64,000 bases of DNA from Mnemiopsis leidyi. Lineage: Eukaryota > Ctenophora > Tentaculata > Lobata > Bolinopsidae. The stretch's first letter is position 1. The number at the start of each line of letters is the position of its first letter. The notes under the pieces are model-generated. The model did no database searches. It worked only from the letters and a program-made list of their open reading frames with translations, and had not been told where the DNA came from. The translations under genes were made by a program, and so were the position numbers. The stretch is taken from assembly GCA_000226015.1 (NCBI GenBank), contig JH154390.1:264837-328836 (forward strand), in the 5' to 3' direction. Shown piece after piece: positions 14,801 through 29,800 of the stretch.

Positions 14801-17800
14801 TATACCCCCTCCTCGACATATATATCCTCTCGATTACCTAGCCAAATGTCTGGCTTATCTTTCTAAGGTTTGACAGCTGTTTGGACGGCCTGATACAAAC
14901 GGAAACATTTCCTTGCGCTTGCCAAATCATGAGAAGTATTTGATACCAGCTGCATGAGACGTATCTGATATCAGCAGGATGCCCTGATATTAGATCTTAG
15001 TAAGCTCATGTGCTGATATTATTTAGATCAGGTTTGATAGGTTTCAATCTGAATAAGGAGCCACAACTAGAAATGACAACTCCGTGTCTTAATACCACCA
15101 TTTCAAAAAATCCCCAAACTCTGTAGACTTGCTGGAGCCGAACTATGTGGACTGTGGTTGGACAATTAACACTCTACACACACTACCCCTGTTTATCACA
15201 CGTTATACCTAGTCGTGTTGAAGGTACTATATGTACACTGTACAATCTGCTATCATCGCCTCAATTCACAAACGCTAGTAAAAAATATACCCAGATTTTC
15301 TTCAACACACTGTGCACACTGAGCAGTGCTGTTTGTTTGCTGTTTTGGTTTTCTGAGTTCTGTCAGATTCTCTCTTTTGTTTTGCTCAAGTTCTCCTCAA
15401 TCCTATTTGTCTTGTCCAACAAGGAGTTTGCAGTTACAATTCCAATTTCCTCAGGGATTTAATTGTGCTGCTTGAACTTTTGGTCTTAGGTTGTTTTGGA
15501 TGAACAATCCACTGTATATAGAGTAAATAAACCTCCTTAAGACATTCAGTGCTTCTTACATCATTTGGAATTCAAAGTTTTAAAATGACTGATCGCATGC
15601 CGTATGGATCAGATCGAGTATTGTTGACTTTTAACAGATGACGACATCATCATTTCTCTATCAATGTGGCAAGATCAGTAAATCCTAAAAACCACAAGTC
15701 CTCAACAATGGACTGATTAATAACCGTATCACCTGCTACAATATCACAATATGCCTGGTTATAAAGCCATTCCCTCCTCCTACGTCACATCTTACAAAAC
15801 CACGGTCCACTGAGACGTTTTACAGAAGCCGACCTTCTCTCTCTCTCATCCTCCAAATTAGTGATATACCCATAACCATCAGCTGGTATTTGTAGTATGT
15901 CAGGTGTACACCATGACACAAGTTATATTTCCAGTTGAATAATGCCGAGTAAGTTACATAACGTCAACCAGCTGTGTACAAGCAAAATGCAGTACGTTAA
16001 TTATAAGCCAGCAAACGTTAGTCGAGATCCTTAGGACATTAAACAATACAATTTAGTATAAGAATTTAGCTTGACCCTGCCTAGTGCTTGTTCGTGTATG
16101 CCTGGTCACAGGGTTCGTCTATATTTTCCAATCCTAAAGTTAGGACTTCTTATATTTAGGGTATATAGGCTTCTGGCCCCCTGCCAGACCTCCTAACCTG
16201 CACCCCCGTGTACCCACTGTCTCTGTGGACTAATTTACATGAAGTCACATCGTGTGTTTCAACTTTGAGTTAGAGATTCTTTTGTTTACTTTTCTTTTTA
16301 GTGCAGTTCCAATGGGATACAAATTTCAAAACGGCTCACTGATTGTTTGACCGCTCTGCTTTAAGTTTTAATGTGGTGCGTCTACATTATGCATCTGTTT
16401 CTTAAGAAACTTAGTTTTCAATATCCATTTACAAAAAGTGGTTCTGCAGGAAATTTTATGAGACTTGTTTCATGATCCCAAATTTCGGATTTTGAGAATT
16501 ATTTCGTATTGAAGAGAAAATAATTGTTTTCTGATATTATGATTCGACTAATAATAGATCATTCGGCGTTTCATAAATTTAAAAGCTTATATTTTTGCCG
16601 GTCTTTGGACCATACGATGTGCATCGTGCTGTAAGTCTCCCAAGTCTTTCTCATCATGGAGGTTCTATGATCATATACCATATATTTGAACGTAATCTAG
16701 TCCTTTAAAATTCTAAGAGTTAATGTCAGGATCGACCGAGCCCAATTCGATATTAACACATAATTTAAGAATTTAGCCGTGGTCAACTCTCGTTACATCA
16801 TGTTGAAGATATATTTTTTCAGAAATAGGTTTTAGCTAGACAGCGATAACTTCCAATGTCTTACTAACGTTATTCTCGTTGTGGTTCGCTTAATCTAACA
16901 GTCTGCCCTATCAGCTAGAACACAAACCTCGCTCCAGTATCTCCACCCACTCCCCTCCCTTCTCTCATGTGTATTATTCACTACCAAGCAGGGGCAGAAT
17001 CCGCCTATTATGTGATTATAGTACCGCAATACAACCCAGATCGCCATTGTAATATCTGGTGGTCCAAGTTTCTCCCAACAAATGAGATCTCTGTGTGTAA
17101 CGTGTATAGGGCTGGTCCTGTACCGAGGTACGCGATCTGGTACTCAAGTCTACTTAGTCTTCTCTTTCTACCTCTCTCTGTCTTCCTTTCCATGTCTTCA
17201 TTTGTTAGATTCGTGCAATGAGAGCTAGTCTAGTTTGATCCACGATTCGTCAGCTGACGGGTATCTAGCTAGATTGCACAGTGTAACTCGTGAAATCGAT
17301 CTTCTACATTGGCCCTCAAACCACCAGCATACTCTATTTTGTTCATCTTCACTCCCTTTGAGCAGCTCTGCACTCGAACTTAGTTTCTTTCCTATTTTGT
17401 GTTATTGTGTGGAACTTGCATCGAATTTCGTAACAAATTGTGGGTGGCTTGTCTCTCAGAAAGAGACAAGCTGTTTTTGGTGTGTCTTCTCGAGAAACGC
17501 AAGTTGCACCCAGACCGCCCAGCTCAGATGAGCTGACCCCTCCTTCTGCTTAGTTCGACTGTCAACAGTTATCGGCAACAGTCGATTAAGCAAATCTAGG
17601 GAATTATCGCTTGACTAGGTGGAGTTTTCTTGTTCCATTTCGGTGTGTCATTCACCCCGTATTGACTGAAGCTTCCTCCTTTAAGAAGTGCCGGCGTGTT
17701 TCTCACGAAAACAATGGGACACTGCCGTCCTTTTTCGAGTGGAGTTGCTATTCCCGGATATGTCGGCTGCCAGGAGCTTGAACTCTTTTATTTGGAGTGG

Positions 17801-20800
17801 CGTGTACTTTGTAGCGTTTAATAATTATCCGCTGAATAACATTTACTTTCGTAGTTTTAGGAGGTCCTATATCCCGCCGAAACAACACTCCCTCGTGTCC
17901 ATGATCAGTGTGGGGTTCGTGTCGCAAATCTCCGTTTTTTCCCATTAAACCATGCCCTATACCCAAATCGTGACAGTTTCGGTAGGTGAACTGTTAAGTG
18001 TTTCCAAATTTAAATGTCCGATAGTTTATAAATATTTCATGTTTAAATGTGTATCGGATGGTTTTGTGATTACAAATGTTAAGTCAAGACATGAAGTTGG
18101 TGTCTTATGGTTTCTAATTCATAATTTATGGTTTCCGCGCCCAAACCAAGCCCCGACATTTTGATGCCATAAAAATTCGACCTAACGTTTACTCGTCATG
18201 AAAAATACTGGTTTTTAATTCTTAATCTGTCAGCCTTACTGGGTTTCTGAGCGAAAGTCTGCTGTAAATAAGGCAAGAAATGTTTCGTACGCAAATTGTA
18301 ACTTAATAAAAATCGGCCGGATTAAAGCCAGTCTTGTTACGCATCATTAGGTTTCAAGTTCTAGAAGTTTTCTACTGTAAACGTAAACCAGCTTACTTTT
18401 CAGGCTACAAGGTCACGGCACTGCTCCGCTGATGACAGCCGACAGAAGGCCATCTCGAGGTCAAAGGTANNNNNNNNNNTAAAAATAGGCCGGATTAAAG
18501 CCAGTCTTGTTACGCATCATTAGGTTAGAGTTTTACAAGTTTTCTACTGTAAACGTAAACCAGCTTACTTTTTCAGGCTACAAGGTCACGGCACTGCTCC
18601 GCTGATGACAAGCCGACAGAAGGCCATCTCGAGGTCAAAGGTAAGCAGAATAGGAGTTGTCATAAATTGAATCAGAAATGTCATCTGTAGAAAATATATA
18701 TTCGTGATAGCTTCCTGAAATATTTATTTTCATTTAAGTACCTAAGATTCTCTATACAAAGATCCTAGAAACGCAAGTTTTAAGAAATCGAGGGAGGGGT
18801 ACAAGAAGTTGAACACTTTACCTCCTATCTCTCAGAGACACATCACTGGGTAACAAGATGGGTATCGGTGCGGGGCAATGTAGTCCGGATAAAGGCTACC
18901 CAGGAGGACCACAACATTATCACCTCTGTAAGGCTGGCGGGCTGGGTGGTCGCTTCAAGTGACGAGGACAACAAGTGGGCAATACTCCTCTCCAAGCCGG
19001 GCTCCAACGTAAGTTTAACATGATTCATTTTAGCTTGATGGAATTGGTTGTTTAGTTACAGTTTATGTTACTGTTGGTTGGTGCACTGTTAATGTTAGTT
19101 TGGTTTTCGTCATTCTGAAAACATAAGTTGTAATTTGTCTGACTTTGTCCGACCCTCATTCCTCCGGGAATAAAATGTGCGGGAGGGTGCGCGCTGTACA
19201 AGTTGTGATCAATTTTGTTCTGTGTCGTATAACTTCCGTACTTGATTATGTAGCATTTGGTTGTACTCTCATAAATTGTAGATAAAAACTCAAATGCCAT
19301 TATCACTTCAGAGTGATAAATATCACACATATCACTCTGATATAAGTCCGTGGGGAAGGTCATCGTAAAGGGCTCAAATTTGTGTAAATATGAGTTATCA
19401 GCGTTATCGCTGACGTAATAATCGACATTAGGAACTAGTGTTGATTTAATTAGTAGACGATTAGATTATCTTAAGAACCTTCCTAAATCTTAAAGTATCG
19501 ACAATCTTTGAAATGTTTCCAAAGTTTCGTTTACCGCTCAGTAAATTGATGTGTAGCTTCTATCTAAGTGTAGCTTCTATCTAAGTATTATCTATCTAAG
19601 TATCTATCTAAGTATTATCACACAAAGGTTGGAGCTCGCCTAAAATGGTCGCCGTTGCCAGCTCCGCCCAAACAGGACTGCCAGTGATGATTATCGATTA
19701 TCTTCCCTTGACAATCCTTGTAATGGGTCTCTATTGTTCCACTCAAACTTCTCGTACAGCTACGTGGAACCTCCTTTATTCCCACCACTCTCTGTGTTTA
19801 AACCGGACTACATGCCCCGGATCTCCCTTTTGTTCTTTATTGAATATTGATTAGTGTGTGGGATCAAATAACGGAGCTGTGATTGGATATGGACTTTTGA
19901 GTAAGGGTATGATAATTGTGATTGTCTCCTGTGCAATGGAGTTGGCCCCCATATGGACCCTTGCACCCATACACTGCACTCCTTTTGTTCTACATCTATG
20001 CTGCCCCTAACATGCCGTACCAACTATTCCTATTCTATTCGTCTCATTTGAATATTCTAGTATTATAAATATCTTTTGTGACTATTGTGACTATTTCATG
20101 AACTGGATAAAATCCGCTCCGTGATATTTCAAGAAAGTGCTCATATCGTGGCCTACGCCCGAGTCTCCGGCCACCAACATTAACCCTAACATAATGAACA
20201 CATAATTTATGCTAATGACCCCCATATTATGCGGTTATTGCCTGAGAGCTTGGTTTCTTGTACAGGAAAATTATGGCTTTATGTTTATAGTTTCTGTTAA
20301 AATCTCATGACAAATACCCATCTCCCTTGCGTTGCAACTTGCAGCCTTGTCCCTAATAACTTTTTATATCCGCAAATAGATGTTAATAGCTGTTCAATTA
20401 AATGTACACCCTCTATCACTTGTACAACTTGTGTAGTGTTAGGTCGTTTGTTCTCTTTGGTCAGTCTTTTTAACTTGATGTCAGTTTTAAGATGATATCT
20501 TATACGGTATGCCTCTTTCAATCTAACTGCTATACATTCTTTCATTATTAGAAAACAGATTTATATTTTTGACTGAGATATTTTGATGATTTCTCTGCAT
20601 CCCATGTTGTTGCTAATGCCTCCAAATCTTAATTTGTTAGGAAATAATCCAAGATTGTTTCTTGATGTAAGGAAACCTTCCAACTTCGTTTACTACAGGA
20701 ATTTGCTAAGCATCCCATTCTAGCTTTAAAAGATAGTAGATACTAAGTCATCCATATTATCTGACTGCATGTAAATATCTATTTCCGGTGAATTAAGGAT

Positions 20801-23800
20801 AAGAACTTTAAGTTGTTTCGAATACGAGAAGTTCGGTCTCCCACGTCGTTAGATAACGCCTACCCTCACAATTGTCCGTTAGTCACCTGCTATAACGTCA
20901 CCGCCCACGTGCGGATTTCCCGCGAACTTTGTCAACACGTTCACCCGGTCAACTACACGTGATCTGACGTCGCCCTCTGATTGGACAATTTACAGATTCC
21001 CAACTGTTGATTGGTCGCAGCCGCCTGAGCAGTGCTGAGATTCGACCCTACGTAAGCTTGAAAACAACTTGATCACCGGGACTTAACCCAACATTGGCTG
21101 TCCCGTGACGAAACAAAAACAACCTCCTAATTTCGCTACCTCATGCTCCGGCCCGGTTTTCACAGTTGTTCAGCCTCTTAACTCACACTACCTTCTGGTA
21201 AACCTCCAGGGGTACCTCACATGTAACAATACCTAATTCGTCCTTGTCAAGCTACGTTTTTGATAAACGATAATTCGCCGATTCGTGTTTCCTCCTCTAA
21301 CTCTGAGCTGCTCTGATTTCTTCCCGAGATGAGCTGCTTTCTGTGGATGTTTGACACAGGCGGGGTGTATCGGTTGTAATTTGTTAAGCTCTCTCTCTCT
21401 TTCGCTCTGCCTTTCTCCACCCGCCGCTACTTCTAGTAACAAGCTTGCAATTTCTCCCAACAAATTGCAGCTGTGCTGTCTGTTTCCGCCTCAAGATCAC
21501 ACCCCGCAGCTCCGCCTAGACTAACTGAATATTCGGCTTTCATTTCCATTTCAATTATTTATCTCGAGAAACTTGAAAACGTTTTCTCAGTGATTTGCTG
21601 TCTACAAAGGAAATGCTTTTTGAGAAAATTCCCCCTCTTGTATATTGCTAGGTCGCACCGCGTTGCTCCTTCAATTTATTTTATTAGTGTACAATGAACA
21701 TCGCATGTCTCCAGATTGTCTGGAAGTTGAAACAATTCCTTTCTGCTTAGTGTTTACGCAGTGTGTGTGTTTACACAGTGTGTATCAGTGGTGATCAACA
21801 TAATCTGGGACTGAGATAATAATAAAACGCGCCATCCTGATACACGCGCTATCTCATTTAACTAAACACAGTGTTTATGAATGTTGTTGTGATCAGCTGG
21901 GGTTGTTATCTTTCTTACGATTAGTGTTCAATACGTAGATAAGGGTAGGTGTATAGACTCGTTAGATGGACTATCTGTCTGTTTGTCTTCGCTCTTTTTT
22001 GATCTACGCTTTGTTGTTGCATCCCTATTGTCGAAATTTAAGATTGGCGGACATTCGTCCGAACGGACATTTGTCCGAATGCCTGTTAACAACCATATTC
22101 GGACAAATGTCCGTTCGGACAAATATCCGTTTCCTGGACATTTGTCCGAATCAGATAACATGCTTCTAGAAAGTACATTAGAGCGGGAACTGGCTGAACA
22201 AGAAGAAGAACGAGACAACCTACTGGAAGTGTGCGGACTTTCGCAAAGGTTGCAGAGCCCCGATTACTACATTGGACGACCAGCTGACTTCTCCTACCAC
22301 TGACCACTCCCACGACTCTGTCTTCCAAGCCAAGCAGTCTCTCAAGAGGAAAGCGGCGCAGGCTTATCTATCCACCAAATTCCCCTGCTCTGAAGCTGTG
22401 TCTGGACTTTAAAGCTCGGGCGAAGCTTGGCTGTACACTCGACTCTCTTGGAAGGATGGCTAGACGGAGCAAGCAACAAAGCAACAGACACCCCTCCAAC
22501 CCCCGGAAACTTGAAGACCTCAACATCCCTGCAGACTACATCCTAGCCCATTCCGGCGAAGACCTTATGCGGATGTTTATTTCATTATAAACGACTATGA
22601 TGACTACTCTGACCCTATGGATGTTTGACTACAAACCGATTCGGACAAATGTCCGTTCGGACAAATGTCCGTTTATCATCAGATTAGGTGTTCGGACAAA
22701 CGTCCGTTCGGACAAACGTCCGTTCGGACAAATGTCCGGTCACCGAAATTTAACTTTAACTTTAAATTCGCACTTAAGCCCTAAAACACATTGGTGGCAT
22801 TTTGTTGTCTGAACTTATTTATTTGAGGAGATTCCTTCTCCTTCCTTTACAATACTGCTTACCAAATTTCGCGGAGCATCTTCGAACGCTCAGAACTATT
22901 GTTATATGCAGTGCACTATCCCACATCAGCACACTGTACTAAAATGCTCACTGTACTAAAACACAGGTCTCAGCATGCTCCCAGTACTACTAGAGTTCTA
23001 ACTCTGTCTTAAAACAATATCAGTGAGTTGATGACCTCACCTACACTGCTGAACCAGAGAACAGACGCCATGTAGTGCTAGATCGGAGAGAGTTTTGCGG
23101 GTTGTTTCTCTGCCGTGTGTGCCGACACGCAGCTACTGCTCAACTTCTGGGAATTCAGGACTCTTCTCAGCGAGATCAGGGTTCGACTGTTGAGGCTTGG
23201 TCGTTATCACATCAGAGCTGTCTTCAGATATTGCTTGTCCACCCGTTTTTCCTACTCGTTCTTAATTTAGCGATTCCTTACAGTTTACACGACCCAGATA
23301 AGGCTTTTACTTGCAACTCACGTTGCTACCTACACGAGTTTTTAGTTAAACGTTTATATCTGAACCACCCATCCCAAAATAAATCTACCCAATTGCAATC
23401 CTGCTCTGGCGAGTGATGACCGAGCCTCGGCGATTAATTTACAAATATAGCTATGATGTAGACCAGATTTCATGACATTTACAAGTGTTCACCCGCACGT
23501 TAAATGTAAATATAGTGCCCCAAATCTTGTGCTGTGGTACAACTTCATTGTTTGTTTACATAGACTCATTTGCTTTGCAGTGGAAAGTTTGATTATTTGA
23601 GGTCGCTGATTCCCGGACCTGCCCAGTAAATTATCTATCTCGATAAAATCACTGCAAGATCATCTCGGAATAGAGTTTACTTTTTAATTTTTAGGGATTA
23701 CTTTTTATAGATTTTTCTTTTGACCCGGAAATAAAAAACCTAACTGGTAAAATTCCCGCTCACCTTTAAAAACTTGGTTTCACCTCTACTGTGTACATAA

Positions 23801-26800
23801 CATAATTTCCTGGAATAATTTCTAGAAACTTCTAATGCCCGTGGAAGGCTGGCTTCATGTTGTCTAGAAGAGTAGAACACGCACAACCACCGCCCCTAAT
23901 TAACGTGCAATTCGACAAAATTTGGAGCCGCTGTTGCCCCGGTCTGCACTCTGCCCCTTTTCCTCGTTTGTTGTGTTTAGAGTCAGGGTGTCTGCCGACT
24001 TTTCTAAGTTTTTACTTTTTGTTTCGGTGTTAAGTTCCCTATCCGAGCAGCTTTCTTGCCGATATCAGACCGGCTGTTTCCCGCTCGCAGCTTCAACCTA
24101 ATCCTCATTTATACAAGCGTCCTTTAAGTTTATTTCCCTTATAATGTTTAATTTCGTCACTTCCAAACGAAGCATGTTTAGATCCGACGATTTAGCTGAG
24201 TTTTAATGTGATTGGAAGCGAGCCTTCGTATAACAGAAATTAGAATTGAAATGATTAGGGATGAGGAACGCTCAAAACAGGACAGTTACACTTTTATTGT
24301 GTCGTTCGCGGAGGAACGCTCAGGGCACTAATTTACGTCCTAGAATTTAAGAATTGACTCTCTGGGGATTCGTCTGAGAATTTTTGGACATGGCCTTGTC
24401 ACTATGTTTAATGATCAAAAATATTTACCATAATACCATCGCTAGTAATACCAGTAGATGTTTTTTATTGAAATCTTTTAAATCAATTAATTACATACAA
24501 ATTTGCACACTGAATTTTCAATTGTTTGCCTCTCCTTGACACTTAACATAAACGAAATAATCCAATCTTCATGGACAAAATGTATATACTTATATAATTA
24601 AATGATCTAAGGGTCACTAAAACATACATGTTGAGTACAGAGTGCATCTCGTGTACAAGTATGGGCCCTTAAAATTCTAGAGCTAAAATAATAATCACCA
24701 TTCAAAAACAAAAACAATCTCAATATGTAATAGAGTGAAAATGTACCCATCCATAATGTTATGATATGACATGCAATGAAAAGTACAGAAAGCAGATTGC
24801 AGGTAGAACGACTCATTGATTTGAATCAAAGAAGTAATATAGATCAGAATCAAATTCCCCGGTAAAATTTTGTCCCACATATAGGGGGATAGTTTACTTT
24901 TGAACCCCGAAATGCTCTCTATTTCACGAATAGCTAGGGGAATGCGATTTCACTTGGTGTGACTCCTAAAGAGACGATTTTTAGCAAAAGCATTAGACCT
25001 TGCCCGGGGTAAAATTGAGGTCGTGAAACATAAGAAGTCAATTTGACTATTTCTTAACCTTGAAATGGTTGTAAAATGTAAATATGAGGGCAAAGTGACA
25101 GGAATATGCTGCCTTACAATCTTAAAAAGAAAGTTAGATCAAGAAAGTCAACTCAGTCTTCTATGGGCATGATCTGAGCTGTCTGCATTTTTCATTGTTT
25201 GTGGAGGGTGAATAACTCATATACTCTTCATAAAGAATCCACTTGATAGCACGCTATTGGAGGCCTTCCAGCTTGCTTATCTGGGATTTAGTGACCGCTC
25301 CATATAACAGATCAATGTTCAAATTGACTTCTCGCTAAAGTGACATGCAGTACTCTGCGACAATTTTCATCTTGAACAAAATAACAAATTCTCCTAGTCA
25401 TGCCTAATTTTTGAACAAAATAACAAATTCTCCTAGTCATGCCTAATTTTTGAACAAAATAGCAAATTCTCCTAGTCATGCCTAATTTTTGAACAAAATT
25501 ACAAATTCCCCTAGTCATGCCTAATTTTTGGTTGGACTTTGACAGGACTTTAAAGCATTGTTCTTGCCAGTCGAAATTTTTGGCCCCTATGGTCATTTTA
25601 CTATTAAACTGTGTCACCTACAAAAAAGGCTCCAAATATTGGGGAACTTTCAAAGTAGAGTCATATGTTCAAATTTATGTTGTAAAATCAAAGCTTTCCT
25701 TTTTAAAGCGGCAACCCAAACTAGAGTAGTTGCTGAAAGCTTTCTTAGCATTTTGATCGCATCCCTGTTCGGTTTTTGCATATATTGCAAACCCCATCTA
25801 GATTCCAAAATAATCACTAAATCAATGGACATCAGAATTTTTGGGCCAGACTCGGAAATATTTTCTATCACTTGACGGTGCTTCTCCGAATCTATTTGTT
25901 GTACTTGGGCTTCTCATTGGTCAACCCCTGTCACATGACGATTTCCGAATCCTCCACAAGAATTCTAACATCCCTTTAAGTGAAAAATAACTGTATTTGT
26001 TGACATTGTTCAATGCTTTATTTCGCAAAAGTTTTCAAAATGACAAACTAAACAGTATCACGAATAGCTCTATTTTTTTCTACGTCCTATTTATTATATC
26101 CAGTGTCAATTTTTCATCAGTCCGTCTCCATTATTTCTTCTCTTAAAGACCTAATTCTCATCCTCTTTATCCCCGCTCTTGCGGAATTTATGTCTTCTGA
26201 GGTTGAGGGCCTATACTCATGACTCTTTTCTACTATTGTCGTGCATGATGATTGATCGCTCCAGCTCCCATCCTCAAGCCTTATCCTCTTTATCCCCGCT
26301 CTTGTGGAATTCATGTCTTCTGAGGTTGAAAGCGTATACTCATCGTTCTTTATAATCGTTGTCGTTAAAGTGCATGATGATTGAACACTCTCTAAAAATT
26401 TCGCCAGAAAATCAGGCGGGCGTCCGTTTTCAACATAAAGAATCAGAGAGCTGTACAGTCGAGCTCGGGATACTGCAAGGTAGACCCATGAAAGAAATTC
26501 ACGGTAGTTCGTGTTTTTAGTAATCGCTATAAGTCCTACAACCGCCAGCCACTCCCTCGAGTAGCAGTTCCTGATCTTGTCACAGTAGATTTTGGAACTG
26601 GCATCCAACTTAAAACCATGGCTTCTGATATTTTTATGTCTAGCCACTTTCGAACCTTTCATCCACAAGATCTGGAATGAATCATCATTTTCCTGACAAA
26701 ATTTGTTCTTCTCCTTTTCAAGAAGTATATTTATTTGCTCGTAAACTGTTGGCATCCTCTTTGAGTATATGACATGGATAACCGCTTTAAGTCCATGAAT

Positions 26801-29800
26801 ATAATGGGCGAAAGTTTGAGGAGGGACCATTATTATGTTCGGCTTAATTTCTGTAAACTGTTCTCTAACAGACTCGAGCAATGATGCAATTTCGTAGGAA
26901 TTTCTTATGTTAGATTCAAGTTTTATGACTGTCATATGGTTCCCAATCCTTTTTAAAGTCTGATTCAAGGCCTCTATTTCATCCTTCGCTTTCGAATAAT
27001 AAAACAGTTGAACCGCATCAAAAGTCATCCTAACATACTTACATGTGCTGATACATTTTATAAAAATTTCGAATTTGGGGAGAGAATTAGGGGTTAAAAG
27101 ACACTGAATATCATCTATCAGTATCAACGCACCTCTCTCTTTTAAACGCTTAATAATCTCAATTAGAATCTCCAACATACTTTTTGAAAAATCAACTATA
27201 TTTACGCAAAGTATCGTGACCTTGTCTGTCGACTGTTTCATTGCTTTTTCGATGTTTTGATGACTTTTAGAATTTATGTTATTAATCTTTTTAAAGCAGA
27301 ATTTGATGTCTGATTTTGTCAATATTTTCTTGTATACCTCTGCAGCTTTATGCCCAAAAGCAAAGACCACCGCTACTTCTTCCGAAGATTCGTCTACTTT
27401 TCTCGCAATTTGAAGCAATAGTGCTTGTAGGATAATGGTTTTTCCAGTCCCGGCCGGTCCGTTTATAAGCAGATGGTCTTTTTTATTCTCAAATGCAGCC
27501 TGTTGGCTTTTTCTAAGATATTTTATACCCAATTCTTTCATTTCCCCTGTAGACGGTTGGATCTCAGTGTTGATGATTGTAGCTGTAAGTTCTCCGTTTT
27601 CCCCTCCTTTTTTTTCCCCGTTCTTGTATTTTCCCCTTTTCTCGCGAGTTATCTTGCTCTCCCTCAGGCTCTTATCAATTTCCCTGATGCTCTCCGCGAA
27701 ATTATATTTTTTCCTATCGAAGCCTACGATAATCGCTTTGAGGTCTTCACTCATTGAAGGGATGAAATGCTGATCATGTTGATTCTCAATATGTTCATCC
27801 CACCATTCCTTGAAATTTTCTAAATCAGCCTTGAATAACAGTTTGGTGGCTGACTGTGGTCTGTCTTCAAGCCTTGAATTCACTTCTTCCTTGTCTAAGA
27901 AAGGAAAGACGCAAAATTTAAATATCATAGGTTTTGGTTCAGAAGATCTTAGTTCTAGTTTCATTAGTCTGTTTAAAATTTCTTCAGTACTTTCTGTCTG
28001 GTCAATGCCTTCATTTAGGCGACATATGAACTTTTTCTTACTGGATTTTTGACCTCAAAAGTTGCGAAGTAATTTTTGCCAATGACAAGAAAATCAGTTT
28101 CACCTTCCACGTCCGAATAATCTCGATCGTGACAGCGATGAGGCTTTTCTATTTTGCATTTTGAAGATGAGCAATCATGGCCTGGGTGGATTGCCTCAAT
28201 CATACAATGGATTTTTTTCCAACTATGCAGCACCAAACAGTTCTTCTGTAAGTTCTCAAGTGCACGAAACAACTTCACCTCTGCCTCATAGTCCTGCTGT
28301 GATTTCTGTTCTTCTTGTTCGATCTCGGACATTTCTTCCTTGTTTCTTTCCATTCGATCGATGTGTTTGGACAGGTTTGGGATCGCTGGAAGCATAATAG
28401 ACCATTTATTCAGTTTATCTACACAATATTTGTTCAGAACGTTTTTTCCTTCTTCTTTAGCGGAATTGTAATGGTCAGACAAAGGCTCACCTGAAAGTAT
28501 ATTATCGATTAGTAAAAAATCAATCAGTTACAGATAGAGAAATATTTGAAAGGAACAAAAAGATTGTACTAGAGATAGTAGGACCTGAAAAGCATCGCAA
28601 CATTTCTGATTACCATAAAACATCCCTACAGAAAAGTGCCTCTAAATGTACCGACGGTACCTTAAATTTATGGTCGAAATTAAATTTTAAGTCTGAAAAA
28701 AAAGTTGCTCAAGAAATTTGAAAAATTCGAAATGTTAATTCAGAATTTTGAGGTCAAGTTAAATTAGGGATTAGAATAATTTGTCGATTAAGCTTCACGC
28801 ATTAAATTTTATCTACACCAAAAATTTCCCTTCAACTCCAACAGAAAATAATTGAATTCAGGTCATGATTGGGCTGAATCTTCGAAATTTTTCGCCTGCG
28901 GCGGGCATTTACTGGGTCACATGACTTTCAATCATGCCTTTGAACCCCGGTTTTTTATTCATTAAGAGACTGCCTGTAAAATTGACCTTTATTACCAAAT
29001 TGCTTCTAGTTCTAGGTCTGTGTCAAAATCCTCAACATTTTTCGCAAGCGGCGAACAGTCCCAGTTGACATTTTTTCTGTGCTACATGAAACTATTTCCT
29101 TCGTACAGACAAGCTTACACATTTAAAGGCTAAGTTTATGTTGAAATATAGATTTTTATCTTAGTTTACGTGGAGGGTATGATTGTTTTCCACTGTGATC
29201 CCCTTAATGGACTTTTCCACTTAACTTAGACTACTCTTAGTTAGTGTTTTACACCGCTGAGTATAAGTTTTTTAAACTTCAAAGCAGTGTTATAAATTGC
29301 AAAATTATTATATGTGCAGAGGAACTGTATGCAAAAACCCCACCTTGCTGAAAGCACGTTAGTTTCAATTTGTTGCGAATTCGTGGACAAAATATCTAAA
29401 TTAAAAAAGTTTGACTTATTTGCACCCATGCCATAAAATCAGATTAAATGAGACCCGCGTTTTCTATGCTAAAATTACTCATAGACATTATTTGGGGTTT
29501 TCAGAAAGTTACTAGAATTGCTCATCAGTCATCTATAAAACAAACCACCATATTTTAGTAATGTTTTTTCTTTTTCGCTACTTGCTGTCACATCCTAAAC
29601 TTCCCTAGATTATTTTATCGTTTAACCCCAATCTCAATGTTTTATCCTCTTCCTTCGTTATCATACTGAAAATCCAAAGAAAGATAGCCTGAAGTGCTCA
29701 TCTCCTTTACTAAATGCCCGAGTCACTCCGTACCGATGCGCTAAACTAGCTGTAGGGGTTAGTCTTCCAACCAGGGGTTTGCATTTTCAGCCGAAGTGTA

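Noticed and set aside
22160-22590. Host protein-coding exon (ERELAEQEEERDNLLEVCG...)
   Set aside because: Coding-like text changes frame and is bounded by the palindromic ends of a mobile element.
23075-23416. 113-aa open frame
   Set aside because: Composition is not protein-like and no homology or splice support is visible.
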